A stretch of 64,000 nucleotides of DNA from Anaerolineae bacterium (GTDB taxonomy: Bacteria > Chloroflexota > Anaerolineae > Aggregatilineales > Phototrophicaceae), in assembly GCA_020849765.1 (NCBI GenBank), contig JADLAY010000034.1, positions 496,001-560,000 on the forward strand, in the 5' to 3' direction. The notes beneath the pieces are model-generated. The model saw nothing but the letters and a program-made list of their open reading frames with translations, did no database searches and was not told the origin of the DNA. Shown here one piece after another: positions 28,980 to 37,196 of this stretch (the stretch's first letter is position 1; each line of letters starts with the position of its first letter). Made by a program: the position numbers and the translations under genes.

Positions 28980-29891
28980 TCAGCCGGTCTGCGCCACACT
29001 GACGACAATCCCCTGGCGGTCGATGGGCAGCACCCAGTAACGCACGGTCGCGCCGGTGCTTTGCAGCGCGGCCTGCATCGCCTCGCCGACACGCCGTTGA
29101 TTGCGATCGGCAAAGGCGATCAAGATGCCGCCGCGCGCCATCAAGACCGCCTGCGCGCCGACGCGGCGGGCCGCCTCGGCGGCACCGGCGACACCGGGCG
29201 CATGCGCGCGCACCTGCGGCGCATACAGGTGATCGTCACCGACTTGATCGAGCAGGCGCACGTCACCCGCGCGCAGTGCATCCAGCAGCAGCGGCACGCG
29301 CGCCAGATTGGCCACAGCATCGCGCAGCAGCACGCGCTCCGGAATCGACTCGCGCAGGACTCTGGCGAAATCGTCGAGATCGGGCGCGACGACGATCAGT
29401 TGGAAGGTTTCGACGGGCAGGCTGCGGTAGATGAGCCGATCGCCATCCAGCACCGCCGTTGTCAGGCCGCCCAGGATGGCCGCCGTCACCTGATCCGGAC
29501 GGTGCGTTTCCTGAGCACAGATCTCCAGGATTTGCGCGCGATTGAACGGCGTCCCCAGGAGATTGTTGGCGCCGACGATTCCGGCCACCATGTAGATCGT
29601 CTCGACGCCCAGCCCTGCGCTGTGCGGAATCTGGTTGGTGATGCGTACGTTAAGGCCCAATACGGTCTCTTCCAGACGCTGGAAGATCCGCATTAACCCC
29701 AAGACGACCGGATGGCGCAGGCCGACGCTGTAACGCCCCGCATCCTCGCCCTCAGTCTCGACGTGCAGGTTATCGTCCGAGCGCTCGCTGATCTCGATGG
29801 TCGTGTAGAGGCCGACCGCCAGCCCCAGGCCGCCCACCGCCGGTCCCAGATCGGTGATGGTCGCCGGCAGGGTGATCTTGATACGTCGCAT
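28980..29891 (-). CDS. GHMP kinase-like protein resembling homoserine kinase, altered motifs
   Basis: 303 residues. The layout is that of ThrB: N-terminal PATITDLGPAVGGLGLAVGLY (normally PATSANLGPGFDSLGLAL), the ATP loop PHSAGLGVETIYMVAG (normally PxGxGLGSSAA), and HRPDQVTAAILGGL (normally GHPDNVAPALLGG). The two serines of the GLGSS loop are V96-E97 here, and the N in SANLGP is D14. ATP binding or turnover may be weak or lost; it could be a divergent paralogue. It starts 9 bases after the histidine kinase stop, so it is last in that operon. Confidence 0.75.
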   Translation of the reverse strand: MRRIKITLPATITDLGPAVGGLGLAVGLYTTIEISERSDDNLHVETEGEDAGRYSVGLRHPVVLGLMRIFQRLEETVLGLNVRITNQIPHSAGLGVETIYMVAGIVGANNLLGTPFNRAQILEICAQETHRPDQVTAAILGGLTTAVLDGDRLIYRSLPVETFQLIVVAPDLDDFARVLRESIPERVLLRDAVANLARVPLLLDALRAGDVRLLDQVGDDHLYAPQVRAHAPGVAGAAEAARRVGAQAVLMARGGILIAFADRNQRRVGEAMQAALQSTGATVRYWVLPIDRQGIVVSVAQTG

Positions 29892-29900
29892 GGCCGCGTC

Positions 29901-30914
29901 CTATGCGCTGATTGCTGGCAGCACGAAGGTGAACGTGCTGCCTTTGCCGAGATTGGATGCCGCCCAGATGTCCCCGCCGTGGCGCAGGATGATCTTCTTC
30001 GCCAGCGTCAACCCCAAGCCGCCGCCCGGAATCGCCTGCACCCGCGAGTCGTTCGAGCGGTAAAGGCGGTCGAACACCAGGTACAACTCGTTATCCGAAA
30101 TGCCGATGCCTTTATCGGCGACGCTGCAATAGAGGTCGAAGCCATCGCCCCAGGCATGAATGGCGACTGTGCTCTCCGGCTCGGAATAAAGGATAGCGTT
30201 CTTCAAAAGCTGCGAGAGCGCCATGCACAGGCGATCCGGATCGCCGATCACGAGCGGCAGGGGGTCTTGAACAGAAAAGGCGATGACGACGTGCTGTTCT
30301 TCCGCCAGCGCCGAAAGACTGGTGATCGCCTGCGCGATCTGTTCCTGCAGGCGCAGCGGTCTGTGCTGCAAGGGCAGCCCGGCTTCGATCCAGACGAGAT
30401 CGACCAGTTCGGCGGCGACGTCGTACAGCTTCGAGGTCGTCTGGCGCAGGCGGGTGACGAAGTGCTGCTGCTGAGGGGATAACTCCCCCATCGTCTCGAT
30501 CAACTCGGCGAACCCACTCATCGCCATCAACGGATTGCGCAGGTCGTGCGCCATGCGCTGGATCAGCTCCTGGCGATGCATATCAAGCTTGCGCTGCTCC
30601 GTCACATCCTGCAGGATGATCAGCCTGCCGCCGCCATCGAGCGTCGAGGTGATGCCGAGCGCCAGCCGCCGCCGTGGCAGATGCACGTCCAGCACCTGCT
30701 CGCCCGGACGGTTGAGCAGATTGAGCAAAGACGCATTGTTGCGAAAGAGTGTCGATGCGCGCTTCTCACGCGCCTGCTCGCCGGTCACGCCGAGCATGGC
30801 CGTCGCCGCCGGGTTGAGCGCCTCGATGATGCCTTCCGCGTCGATCACCAGCACGCCATCGGCGATGCGCTCGAACAGATACTGGTGAACTTGCTCCAGG
30901 CTGGCATCATTCAT
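29901..30914 (-). CDS. PAS-domain sensor histidine kinase, soluble
   Basis: 337 residues, no transmembrane segment. A PAS domain (about 8-105: RIADGVLVIDAEGIIEALNPAATAMLG), then HisKA with phosphoacceptor H123 (MAHDLRNPLM), then HATPase: N box QLLKNAILYS, G1 VADKGIGI, F box LYRSN, G2 GGGLGLTLAKKI. It should autophosphorylate and pass phosphate to a response regulator, none of which is encoded next to it. GGAG lies 9 bases before the ATG. It overlaps the end of the glycosidase gene by 8 bases (translation coupling). Confidence 0.93.
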   Translation of the reverse strand: MNDASLEQVHQYLFERIADGVLVIDAEGIIEALNPAATAMLGVTGEQAREKRASTLFRNNASLLNLLNRPGEQVLDVHLPRRRLALGITSTLDGGGRLIILQDVTEQRKLDMHRQELIQRMAHDLRNPLMAMSGFAELIETMGELSPQQQHFVTRLRQTTSKLYDVAAELVDLVWIEAGLPLQHRPLRLQEQIAQAITSLSALAEEQHVVIAFSVQDPLPLVIGDPDRLCMALSQLLKNAILYSEPESTVAIHAWGDGFDLYCSVADKGIGISDNELYLVFDRLYRSNDSRVQAIPGGGLGLTLAKKIILRHGGDIWAASNLGKGSTFTFVLPAISA

Positions 30915-33267
30915 CGCCCGATGCTCCTGAAGGCGATTCAGGCGCATCGACCACGGCTTGCCAGGGGGCATCGGCGGGGAGTTCGGCAATATGCCCGCTG
31001 GGGAAAGTGACGCGCGTCCCCGCAGCGGCGCGCTCGATGACGACACCGTGCTGCGTCACGCGCACGGGCGCTCCCCACGGGAATGGGCCGCCCGTCCACA
31101 CCTTCGTCGGCGATATCACGCGCACGCCAAGCACGCGCAGCAGCAGGTGCAGCGGCGGCAGCCCGGCCACGTGCCCGCGCTCGCCTGCCCCTTCCGCGCG
31201 ATCCGCCCGGTAGTACTCCATGAACGCCTTGCTCTGGCGCAAGACCCCGATCTGCGTCATCAGGAAGCGCTCCAACAGCGGGAAGGCCGCCCCGGCATCC
31301 CCCTGCGCATGTTCGAGCAGCGCCTCGCCGAGGATGGTGATGAAGAAGGTCGAGATCGTCGGCGTCTCCACACGCGGTTCCGCCGTCTCTGAGATGCCGC
31401 TCGTATTCCAGAAATTGCGCTCGATTTGACCGACCAGCGCATCGGCTTGCTCAGGACTGGCGCCCAGCGACCACAACGGCAGCAGCGCATCAACCTCGAA
31501 CGGCGTCAGGTCGGCGGTGTAGGCCGAGACCTGATAAACGCGCACCAGCCCGTCGCACTGAATGCTATCGACCTGCGCAAACACGGCATCGGTCGTGTAC
31601 GAGCCGCGCCCCGTTTGCCAGACGAATGCACGCTCGTCCGCTATTTCGTGGATGGCTTCGCCGTCGGGCCCGACGCCGGAGACCGTCAGCGTGAATTTCG
31701 GCGTGTGCTGCACACCGCCGACGACCTCGACGATGATCCGTTCGGGCTGTGGCAGCGCGTAGGCCACGAAATGCGTTTCGTCGCCGTTGCCCTGCTTGAG
31801 AATGTCCAGGCGTCCCGGCGTCGCGTGCGTGTCCCGGTCACGGTAGACAAAGCGGCTCTTCTCAACATTCCAGAACGTCGCCAGCGTCGCCTTGAGCTGC
31901 TCGACGCGTTCCGCAAGTGTTCCCGCAAGCGCATCTTCGCGCAGATAGTGGGCGATCTCGCGCAGGCTGCTCGCCTCGGACAGCAGATACGCGATCAGCC
32001 CTGGCGACTCGAACGTGCGCACGTCGACGTGATTGCCCGCCACGACGTGCGACGGGAAACCAAGCTGGCCGCTGGCCTGCCATTCCGGCGCGCCGTCGCC
32101 GTCCGCGTCCAGATCTGCCGCCAGCCAGCGCTCGAAAAAGCGCTGCAGCGGCGCGAACACGTCGCGCAAAAAGGCGTCATCTTCGGTGTATTGAAAAATG
32201 CTCCACGCCAGCCGGGCCAGGATCGGCGGGTAAAGATAGACCGGGCGATTGCCCAGCCGCGGCGCGCCGTCGATCCAGCCGTCATCTTGCTGTCCGGCGA
32301 GGATACTGCGCACCATCCCCTGTGCCCACGCCGCATCGACCGACGCCCCGGCCAGGCCAGTCGCATAGGCGACCTGAGCGCTGGCCATCGCCCGCGCGGG
32401 ATTGCCGCTCATGCGTAACGGCAGCAAGGCCGGAAATGTGCCACGACCCGGCGCTTTGATGAACGACTGCATCAACTGCATGTAACCGAAGGCGATGGTC
32501 GCATCCACGTCGGCGTCACCAGTTTCGATCTGTGGCAACACCTGGGCAGCCGCCCCAACCTGCGCGAAACGCTTGCTCCAGTTTTCGCCCAGCCAGCGCT
32601 GTGCCACGTCGAGCGCCGCACGCGGATCGGGCAGCCCGGCGCAGACGAAGCGCACAGATGCCTGACCCTCCGCTTCCAGCGCAATATCCGTCCCGATCTT
32701 GTGGCTGCTGGCGTCGGGACCTGCGGCACCGCCGTCCATCATCACCATCGGGTACAGATTGCCGATCGCGCCCAGCGCGAGCGCGTGCCCGCCGCCCACC
32801 ATCGGGATCAGCTTGGTCGCCTGCTCCTGGCCTTCCATGCCGACGAACGCGAGTACCTCGAAGCGGAACTGCTGCGCAGACTTGCTCAGATTGCGCAGGG
32901 AAAAGCGGCCACCGACGGCATGTGAGTCCATCGCCCAGAATTCGGCGCGCAGGTCGATGTCTGCCGTCAATTGCGTTTGCAGTTGAACGTAGGCCGGGGC
33001 AAAGCGGCGAATGATGACCGGCGCGGCGTACTGTTGTGCCTGATAGATGACCCTGCCCGCCACCTGCCACAGCGGCACGAGCGACACCAGGCCTGCGCGC
33101 CCGCCATAACGAGTCTGTAGGGCCAGCGCAGCCCGCTCGCCCAGACCCGGCGCGACTTCCCAGGTCTGGTCATCCGCAGGATCTATCGCAGTCAGGCGCG
33201 CATCGGCGGCGATTTGCAGAGCGTGGGGTTGGGAAGGTTCAAGTTGCCAGACACGCAAATCGCTCAT
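30907..33267 (-). CDS. Large (alpha/alpha)6-barrel glycosidase-like protein (GH63-like)
   Basis: 786 residues. N-terminal ~250 residues are beta-rich; the middle (about 260-520) is a helical barrel with segments YLYPPILARLAWSIFQYTED, FLRDVFAPLQRFFERWLAAD and the acidic DADGDGAPEW followed by a HVDVRTFESPG loop, as in GH63 and related glucosidases. A short C-terminal beta domain (from ~730) ends the protein. No signal peptide is visible, so it should be cytoplasmic. Specificity cannot be assigned. ATG 33267 follows AAGGAA by 5 bases. First gene of the operon with the PAS kinase and GHMP-like protein. Confidence 0.72.
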   Translation of the reverse strand: MSDLRVWQLEPSQPHALQIAADARLTAIDPADDQTWEVAPGLGERAALALQTRYGGRAGLVSLVPLWQVAGRVIYQAQQYAAPVIIRRFAPAYVQLQTQLTADIDLRAEFWAMDSHAVGGRFSLRNLSKSAQQFRFEVLAFVGMEGQEQATKLIPMVGGGHALALGAIGNLYPMVMMDGGAAGPDASSHKIGTDIALEAEGQASVRFVCAGLPDPRAALDVAQRWLGENWSKRFAQVGAAAQVLPQIETGDADVDATIAFGYMQLMQSFIKAPGRGTFPALLPLRMSGNPARAMASAQVAYATGLAGASVDAAWAQGMVRSILAGQQDDGWIDGAPRLGNRPVYLYPPILARLAWSIFQYTEDDAFLRDVFAPLQRFFERWLAADLDADGDGAPEWQASGQLGFPSHVVAGNHVDVRTFESPGLIAYLLSEASSLREIAHYLREDALAGTLAERVEQLKATLATFWNVEKSRFVYRDRDTHATPGRLDILKQGNGDETHFVAYALPQPERIIVEVVGGVQHTPKFTLTVSGVGPDGEAIHEIADERAFVWQTGRGSYTTDAVFAQVDSIQCDGLVRVYQVSAYTADLTPFEVDALLPLWSLGASPEQADALVGQIERNFWNTSGISETAEPRVETPTISTFFITILGEALLEHAQGDAGAAFPLLERFLMTQIGVLRQSKAFMEYYRADRAEGAGERGHVAGLPPLHLLLRVLGVRVISPTKVWTGGPFPWGAPVRVTQHGVVIERAAAGTRVTFPSGHIAELPADAPWQAVVDAPESPSGASGDE

Positions 33268-33295
33268 AGCGTTCCTTAGGTGGGCGTGGGGTGAG

Positions 33296-34006
33296 TTATC
33301 CGCCTCCGAGCTGCCAGCTGCCGTCTGCCTCGTTGAAGCGGAATTGTTCGCGATACAGGCTATACAGAATATGATACCCCGGCGCCGGGACGTACTCGCC
33401 TTGAGCATTGACCGACCCGCCAGGGTGATACTCGTAATCGCTGACGTAGCCGAATTCCGGCGTCGTCGCCCAGCCTAACGCATCCATCACGTCGGGATTG
33501 TTGCGCCAGAGCTTGCCGAAGCCGCGCTCCGGCTGGATCATGCCTTCCGGCGCGACGAGAGCCGGGTCGAGATCAGGGTCGACGCCATCTTCGAAGGTAT
33601 CAGGATAGATCGTCCACGTGCCGCGCCCCTCGCCCGTCACCTGAAGCACCCAGATTTGCTGCGTCGGCTGCACCCAGAACATACGCCCGCGCTGGAACAA
33701 CTGCTCCGCGACCTGAATCTGGCCGACGGTCGGCGTCGGGAACACGTCCGGCGTCGCTGTCGGCGCAGGGGTCGGCGGTGTGGTCACCGTCAGCTGTGGC
33801 GTCGCGCTGGCGGGCAGGACAGCCTGCTGTGCATCCTGGGGCTGCGGGCTTGTGGTACTTTCGACGGCGGTCGGCGCCTCTGGAGAGACCGCGCTGGCAT
33901 CCGGCGTCGCCGTGACCACAAGAACCACCATGGTCGGCGGCGGCCCATCACAAGCCGTGATAGCCAACAAGATCAGGCTAAACAAGGTTATCAGGCGAAG
34001 CCGCAT
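33296..34006 (-). CDS. Lipoprotein of unknown function, 236 aa
   Basis: Lipoprotein signal peptide ending LLAITA-C19, then a T/P/A-rich linker to about residue 95. The globular part (about 95-236) is rich in aromatic residues (MFWVQPTQQIWVLQV; WTIYPDTFEDGVDPDLDP; ERGFGKLWRNN; LGWATTPE). This pattern recurs in secreted Chloroflexota proteins, function unknown. It ends 28 bases before the glycosidase start, so could share its transcript and its substrate. Confidence 0.7.
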   Translation of the reverse strand: MRLRLITLFSLILLAITACDGPPPTMVVLVVTATPDASAVSPEAPTAVESTTSPQPQDAQQAVLPASATPQLTVTTPPTPAPTATPDVFPTPTVGQIQVAEQLFQRGRMFWVQPTQQIWVLQVTGEGRGTWTIYPDTFEDGVDPDLDPALVAPEGMIQPERGFGKLWRNNPDVMDALGWATTPEFGYVSDYEYHPGGSVNAQGEYVPAPGYHILYSLYREQFRFNEADGSWQLGGG

Positions 34007-34219
34007 GTTGATCTCCGGTCACAAGTACGTCGGTGAAGACCGTCGTCTTGATAATTTGCATGTGAATTCAGCGTCTTCGATTGTAGCAAAGGCAGTTCCA
34101 GATGCAAGCGAGATACGCCCCGACGTAGGGTAACCGCGCGGCGAACGACGCTCAGGCGCAGCCCTCCCTCATCAGGCGGCCCCCAGTTCTTAGGGGGTTG
34201 GCTGCTTCCGGATTTATTA

Positions 34220-34267
34220 TTTCCAGAATTGGGAATATAATCCATTTATCGTTTCCAATTCTGGAAA
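34220..34267 (+). promoter_or_regulatory. Paired operator in front of the ArsR-type regulator
   Basis: TTTCCAGAATTGG (34220-34232) and CCAATTCTGGAAA (34255-34267) are perfect 13-bp inverted arms. Each arm, read with neighbouring bases, is itself a TTCC-N7-GGAA-like near-palindrome, so this looks like two dimer sites with centres 35 bases apart. A TATAAT (34236-34241) lies between them. Likely autoregulation by the adjacent HTH protein. Confidence 0.6.
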
Positions 34268-34274
34268 TATACGT

Positions 34275-34823
34275 ATGGCAGCATCCAAAGCAGATCTCAT
34301 TCTGCACCCGATTCGTATGCGCATCCTGGTGGCGCTGAGCGGCCAGGCCTGCACGGTCAAGCAGCTGGCCGAAGCCCTGCCCGACGTGCCACAGACGAGC
34401 CTCTACCGGCAGGTGAACGCCCTTGCCGATGCGGGGCTGATCACGGTGGTCGAGGAGCGGCCTGTGCGCGGTGTGATCGAAAAGGTCTACAGCACGGATG
34501 CGCAGAAGAGCGTCGTGACCATCGAAGAGCTGGCGACCTGGAGCAAAGACGACCACATGCGCGCCTTCACCGCGCTGGTCACCAGCCTGATCGCCGATTT
34601 CAGCCATTACCTGGACTCGACTGACGACCCGCTGAGCAAGCCCGTCGGCTATCACAAGCGGCCCGTCTACCTGAACGAAGACGACCTCATCGCATTCGGC
34701 CAATTGCTGGCGACGTTCAGCGAGCAAGGGCCAAAAGGTCGCCAACGGTTCTTACTTTCGACCATTCTCATGCCCGCCACCGATGCGGCGGATGACGTCA
34801 CCAAAGGAGATGACGATGAATGA
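34275..34823 (+). CDS. ArsR-type winged-helix regulator
   Basis: 182 residues. HTH part at ~10-70: LHPIRMRILVALSGQACTVKQLAE then TSLYRQVNALADAGLI and a wing EKVYST. The C-terminal ~100 residues are a helical extension with no metal-binding cysteines, as in the YdfF-like subgroup. Weak ribosome-binding site GGAAA overlaps the right operator arm, so a bound protein would also block translation. The stop overlaps the protease start by 8 bases, hence one operon. Confidence 0.85.
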   Translation: MAASKADLILHPIRMRILVALSGQACTVKQLAEALPDVPQTSLYRQVNALADAGLITVVEERPVRGVIEKVYSTDAQKSVVTIEELATWSKDDHMRAFTALVTSLIADFSHYLDSTDDPLSKPVGYHKRPVYLNEDDLIAFGQLLATFSEQGPKGRQRFLLSTILMPATDAADDVTKGDDDE

Positions 34824-35622
34824 GTTCCCTATCACACACTGGCTTATCCTCCTGATCGCCTCGTTGTTCGGCGTTCTCACGGTCATTCCTTATCAGTTCT
34901 CGCTCATCAGCGACAAGCTGAAAACTGCGCGTGAGAAGATGCCGCTCAGCGTTCTGCTGCTGCTGACCTTGATCCAGAACGGCATCATGATCGGTGTCGC
35001 CGCGGCGCTGGGTCTGCTCGCCGCACGAGCGGTTGGCCTGCAAACGCCCCTGCTCGATGCGCTGCTCGGCATTGAATCGCGGACGGTTGTGCCACTGACA
35101 TTGATCCTGGCGGCAATCGTCGGCGCTGGCGCCGGTCTCGCCATCATCGTGCTCGATCGTGTCGTCTTTCACCGCCACATGCCTGCTGCCCTGATCGAGA
35201 TGAGCCAGGGCCATCTGGCGGCGTGGAAGCGCTTCCTAGTCGGTTTCTACGGCGGCATCACTGAAGAGGTCCTGCTGCGGCTGTTCGTCATGTCCGGGGC
35301 GCTCTGGCTCCTGCGCCAGATCGGTCTCGATATGACCGTCAGCGCGTGGACGGCTATTCTGTTCGCTTCGCTGCTCTTCGGCGCCGGGCACCTGCCCGCG
35401 GTTGCTTCGCTCACGCGCCTGACGCCGGTCGTCGTCGCGCGCACGCTGGTGCTCAACGGCGTCGGCGGTATCGCGTTCGGTTGGCTCTACTGGCGCTACG
35501 GGCTGGAGTGGGCGATGATCGCGCACTTCGCCGCCGACATGATCATCCAGTTCGGCGCGCCGGTCGTGAACAGCACCTTCCGCGTGCCAGCACCCGCGCA
35601 ATCCGTGCAGCAGATCGCCTGA
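34816..35622 (+). CDS. CPBP-family intramembrane metalloprotease (Abi/CAAX type)
   Basis: 268 residues, about seven transmembrane helices. The CPBP motifs are complete: TEEVLLRLF (EExxxR), GAGHLPAV (H) and a final AHFAADM (H and D). These belong to glutamate intramembrane proteases, which cut membrane peptides or act in bacteriocin self-protection. AAAGGAG precedes the ATG. Its pairing with an HTH regulator is a recurring arrangement; the target is unknown. Confidence 0.88.
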   Translation: MNEFPITHWLILLIASLFGVLTVIPYQFSLISDKLKTAREKMPLSVLLLLTLIQNGIMIGVAAALGLLAARAVGLQTPLLDALLGIESRTVVPLTLILAAIVGAGAGLAIIVLDRVVFHRHMPAALIEMSQGHLAAWKRFLVGFYGGITEEVLLRLFVMSGALWLLRQIGLDMTVSAWTAILFASLLFGAGHLPAVASLTRLTPVVVARTLVLNGVGGIAFGWLYWRYGLEWAMIAHFAADMIIQFGAPVVNSTFRVPAPAQSVQQIA

Positions 35623-35644
35623 ACTGCAAATAAAGTCCAATAAA

Positions 35645-35679
35645 AAAACAGGGGGAGTCGTGATGGCTCCCCCTGTTTT
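35645..35679. terminator. Bidirectional rho-independent terminator
   Basis: AAAACAGGGGGAG (35645-35657) pairs with CTCCCCCTGTTTT (35667-35679), with A/T tracts on both sides. It ends the regulator/protease operon and the gcv operon, which converge here. Confidence 0.9.
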
Positions 35680-35701
35680 GCGTTTTTGTCCGAATGGCGA
35701 T

Positions 35702-37195
35702 CTAGTCGCCGGAAGGCGTTCGCTGCGGCTCGTAATCCGGGATCGGGCGGCAGCAGACGACGAGCTGTTTAGCCGCGCGCACCTCGTCCACACGCCCGAC
35801 GGGCGTCGTGTGCGGCGCGCTGTGCAGCAGTTCAGGATCGTCTTTCGCTTCCTGGGCGATGGTCTTCATCACGTCGATGAAGTTATCCAGCGTCGCTTTG
35901 TCTTCGGTCTCGGTCGGCTCGATTAGCAGCGCTTCCGGCACGATCAGCGGGAAGTAATTCGTCGGCGGGTGAATGCCGAAATCCATCAGCCGCTTGGAGA
36001 TGTCGAGCGCGTGAATTCCCTCGACCCCTTCCACGTGGCCGGACATGACGAACTCGTGCCCGCAGATACGATCGACCGGCATCGGGTAGACGCCGCGCAG
36101 CTTGGCCCGCACGTAATTCGCGTTGAGCACGGCGTGGCGCGAGACGTCGCGCAGCCCCTCACCGCCATAGATGCGGATGTAGGTGTAGGCGCGCACGTGC
36201 ATGCCGAAGTTACCCTGGAACGCCTTCAGGCGGCCAATGCTCTTCACCGGCATCTTCAAGCCATAGAGCGGCGCGTCTTCTTCCTCGCCGGCCTCCTCGA
36301 CGATTTCGGCGATCGGCCCCGGCAGGAAGTCGACCAGCTTCTCGTTGACGCCGACCGCTCCACAGCCCGGCCCGCCACCGCCGTGCGGCGTGCTGAACGT
36401 CTTGTGCAGGTTGTAGTGCATGACGTCGAAGCCGAGTTCGCCCGGTTTGACGATGCCCATCAGCGCGTTCATGTTAGCGCCGTCCATGTACATCAGGCCG
36501 CCCGCCTCGTGCACCATACGCACCACATCGCGGATCTTGGTGTCGAAGACGCCGAGCGTGCTCGGCACGGTGATCATCATGCCCGCGACTGTATCGTCGA
36601 GCGCCGCGCGCAAGGCATTCAGGTCGACGTCGCCGTTCTTATCCGACGGCAGTTCGACCGCCTGCAGCCCGGCCATCGACACGGTCGCCGGGTTGGTACC
36701 GTGGGCACTATCCGGGACGAGGATCTTCGTGCGTTTGTGATCGCCACGATCCAGGTGATAGGCACGGATCATCAGGATGCCCGCAAATTCGCCCTGTGCA
36801 CCCGCTGCCGGAACGATGCTGGCCGCCTCGAAGCCGCTCAGCTCCGCCAGCCAGGACTGCAAGTGATACATCAAGGCCAGCGCGCCCTGGCTGCCCGCCT
36901 CGTCGTTCAGCGGATGCAGATTGGCAAAGCCCGGCAGGCGCGCTACATCTTCATTGATCTTCGGGTTGTACTTCATCGTGCACGAGCCGAGCGGGTAGAT
37001 GCCCGAATCAATCGAGTGATTCATGTGGCTCAGGTTGACGAAGTGGCGCATGACCTGAAGCTCGCTCACCTCCGGCAGATCCAGATCCTTGCGCAGCAGT
37101 TCTTTCGGCAGTTCGACCTCCGGCACGCCGACGTCTGGCAGCGCCACCGCCGTGCGCCCTGGCGAACTGATCTCGTAAATCAGGGGTTCTGTCAT
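35702..37195 (-). CDS. gcvPB: Glycine dehydrogenase (decarboxylating) subunit 2
   Basis: 497 residues. C-terminal half of the two-subunit P protein of the glycine cleavage system; PLP is bound by K265 in NLHKTFSTPHGGGGPG, with D of MYMDGANMNAL supporting the ring. With gcvPA it decarboxylates glycine and passes aminomethyl to GcvH. It starts just after the gcvPA stop on the same mRNA. Confidence 0.97.
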   Translation of the reverse strand: MTEPLIYEISSPGRTAVALPDVGVPEVELPKELLRKDLDLPEVSELQVMRHFVNLSHMNHSIDSGIYPLGSCTMKYNPKINEDVARLPGFANLHPLNDEAGSQGALALMYHLQSWLAELSGFEAASIVPAAGAQGEFAGILMIRAYHLDRGDHKRTKILVPDSAHGTNPATVSMAGLQAVELPSDKNGDVDLNALRAALDDTVAGMMITVPSTLGVFDTKIRDVVRMVHEAGGLMYMDGANMNALMGIVKPGELGFDVMHYNLHKTFSTPHGGGGPGCGAVGVNEKLVDFLPGPIAEIVEEAGEEEDAPLYGLKMPVKSIGRLKAFQGNFGMHVRAYTYIRIYGGEGLRDVSRHAVLNANYVRAKLRGVYPMPVDRICGHEFVMSGHVEGVEGIHALDISKRLMDFGIHPPTNYFPLIVPEALLIEPTETEDKATLDNFIDVMKTIAQEAKDDPELLHSAPHTTPVGRVDEVRAAKQLVVCCRPIPDYEPQRTPSGD

Positions 37196-37196
37196 C

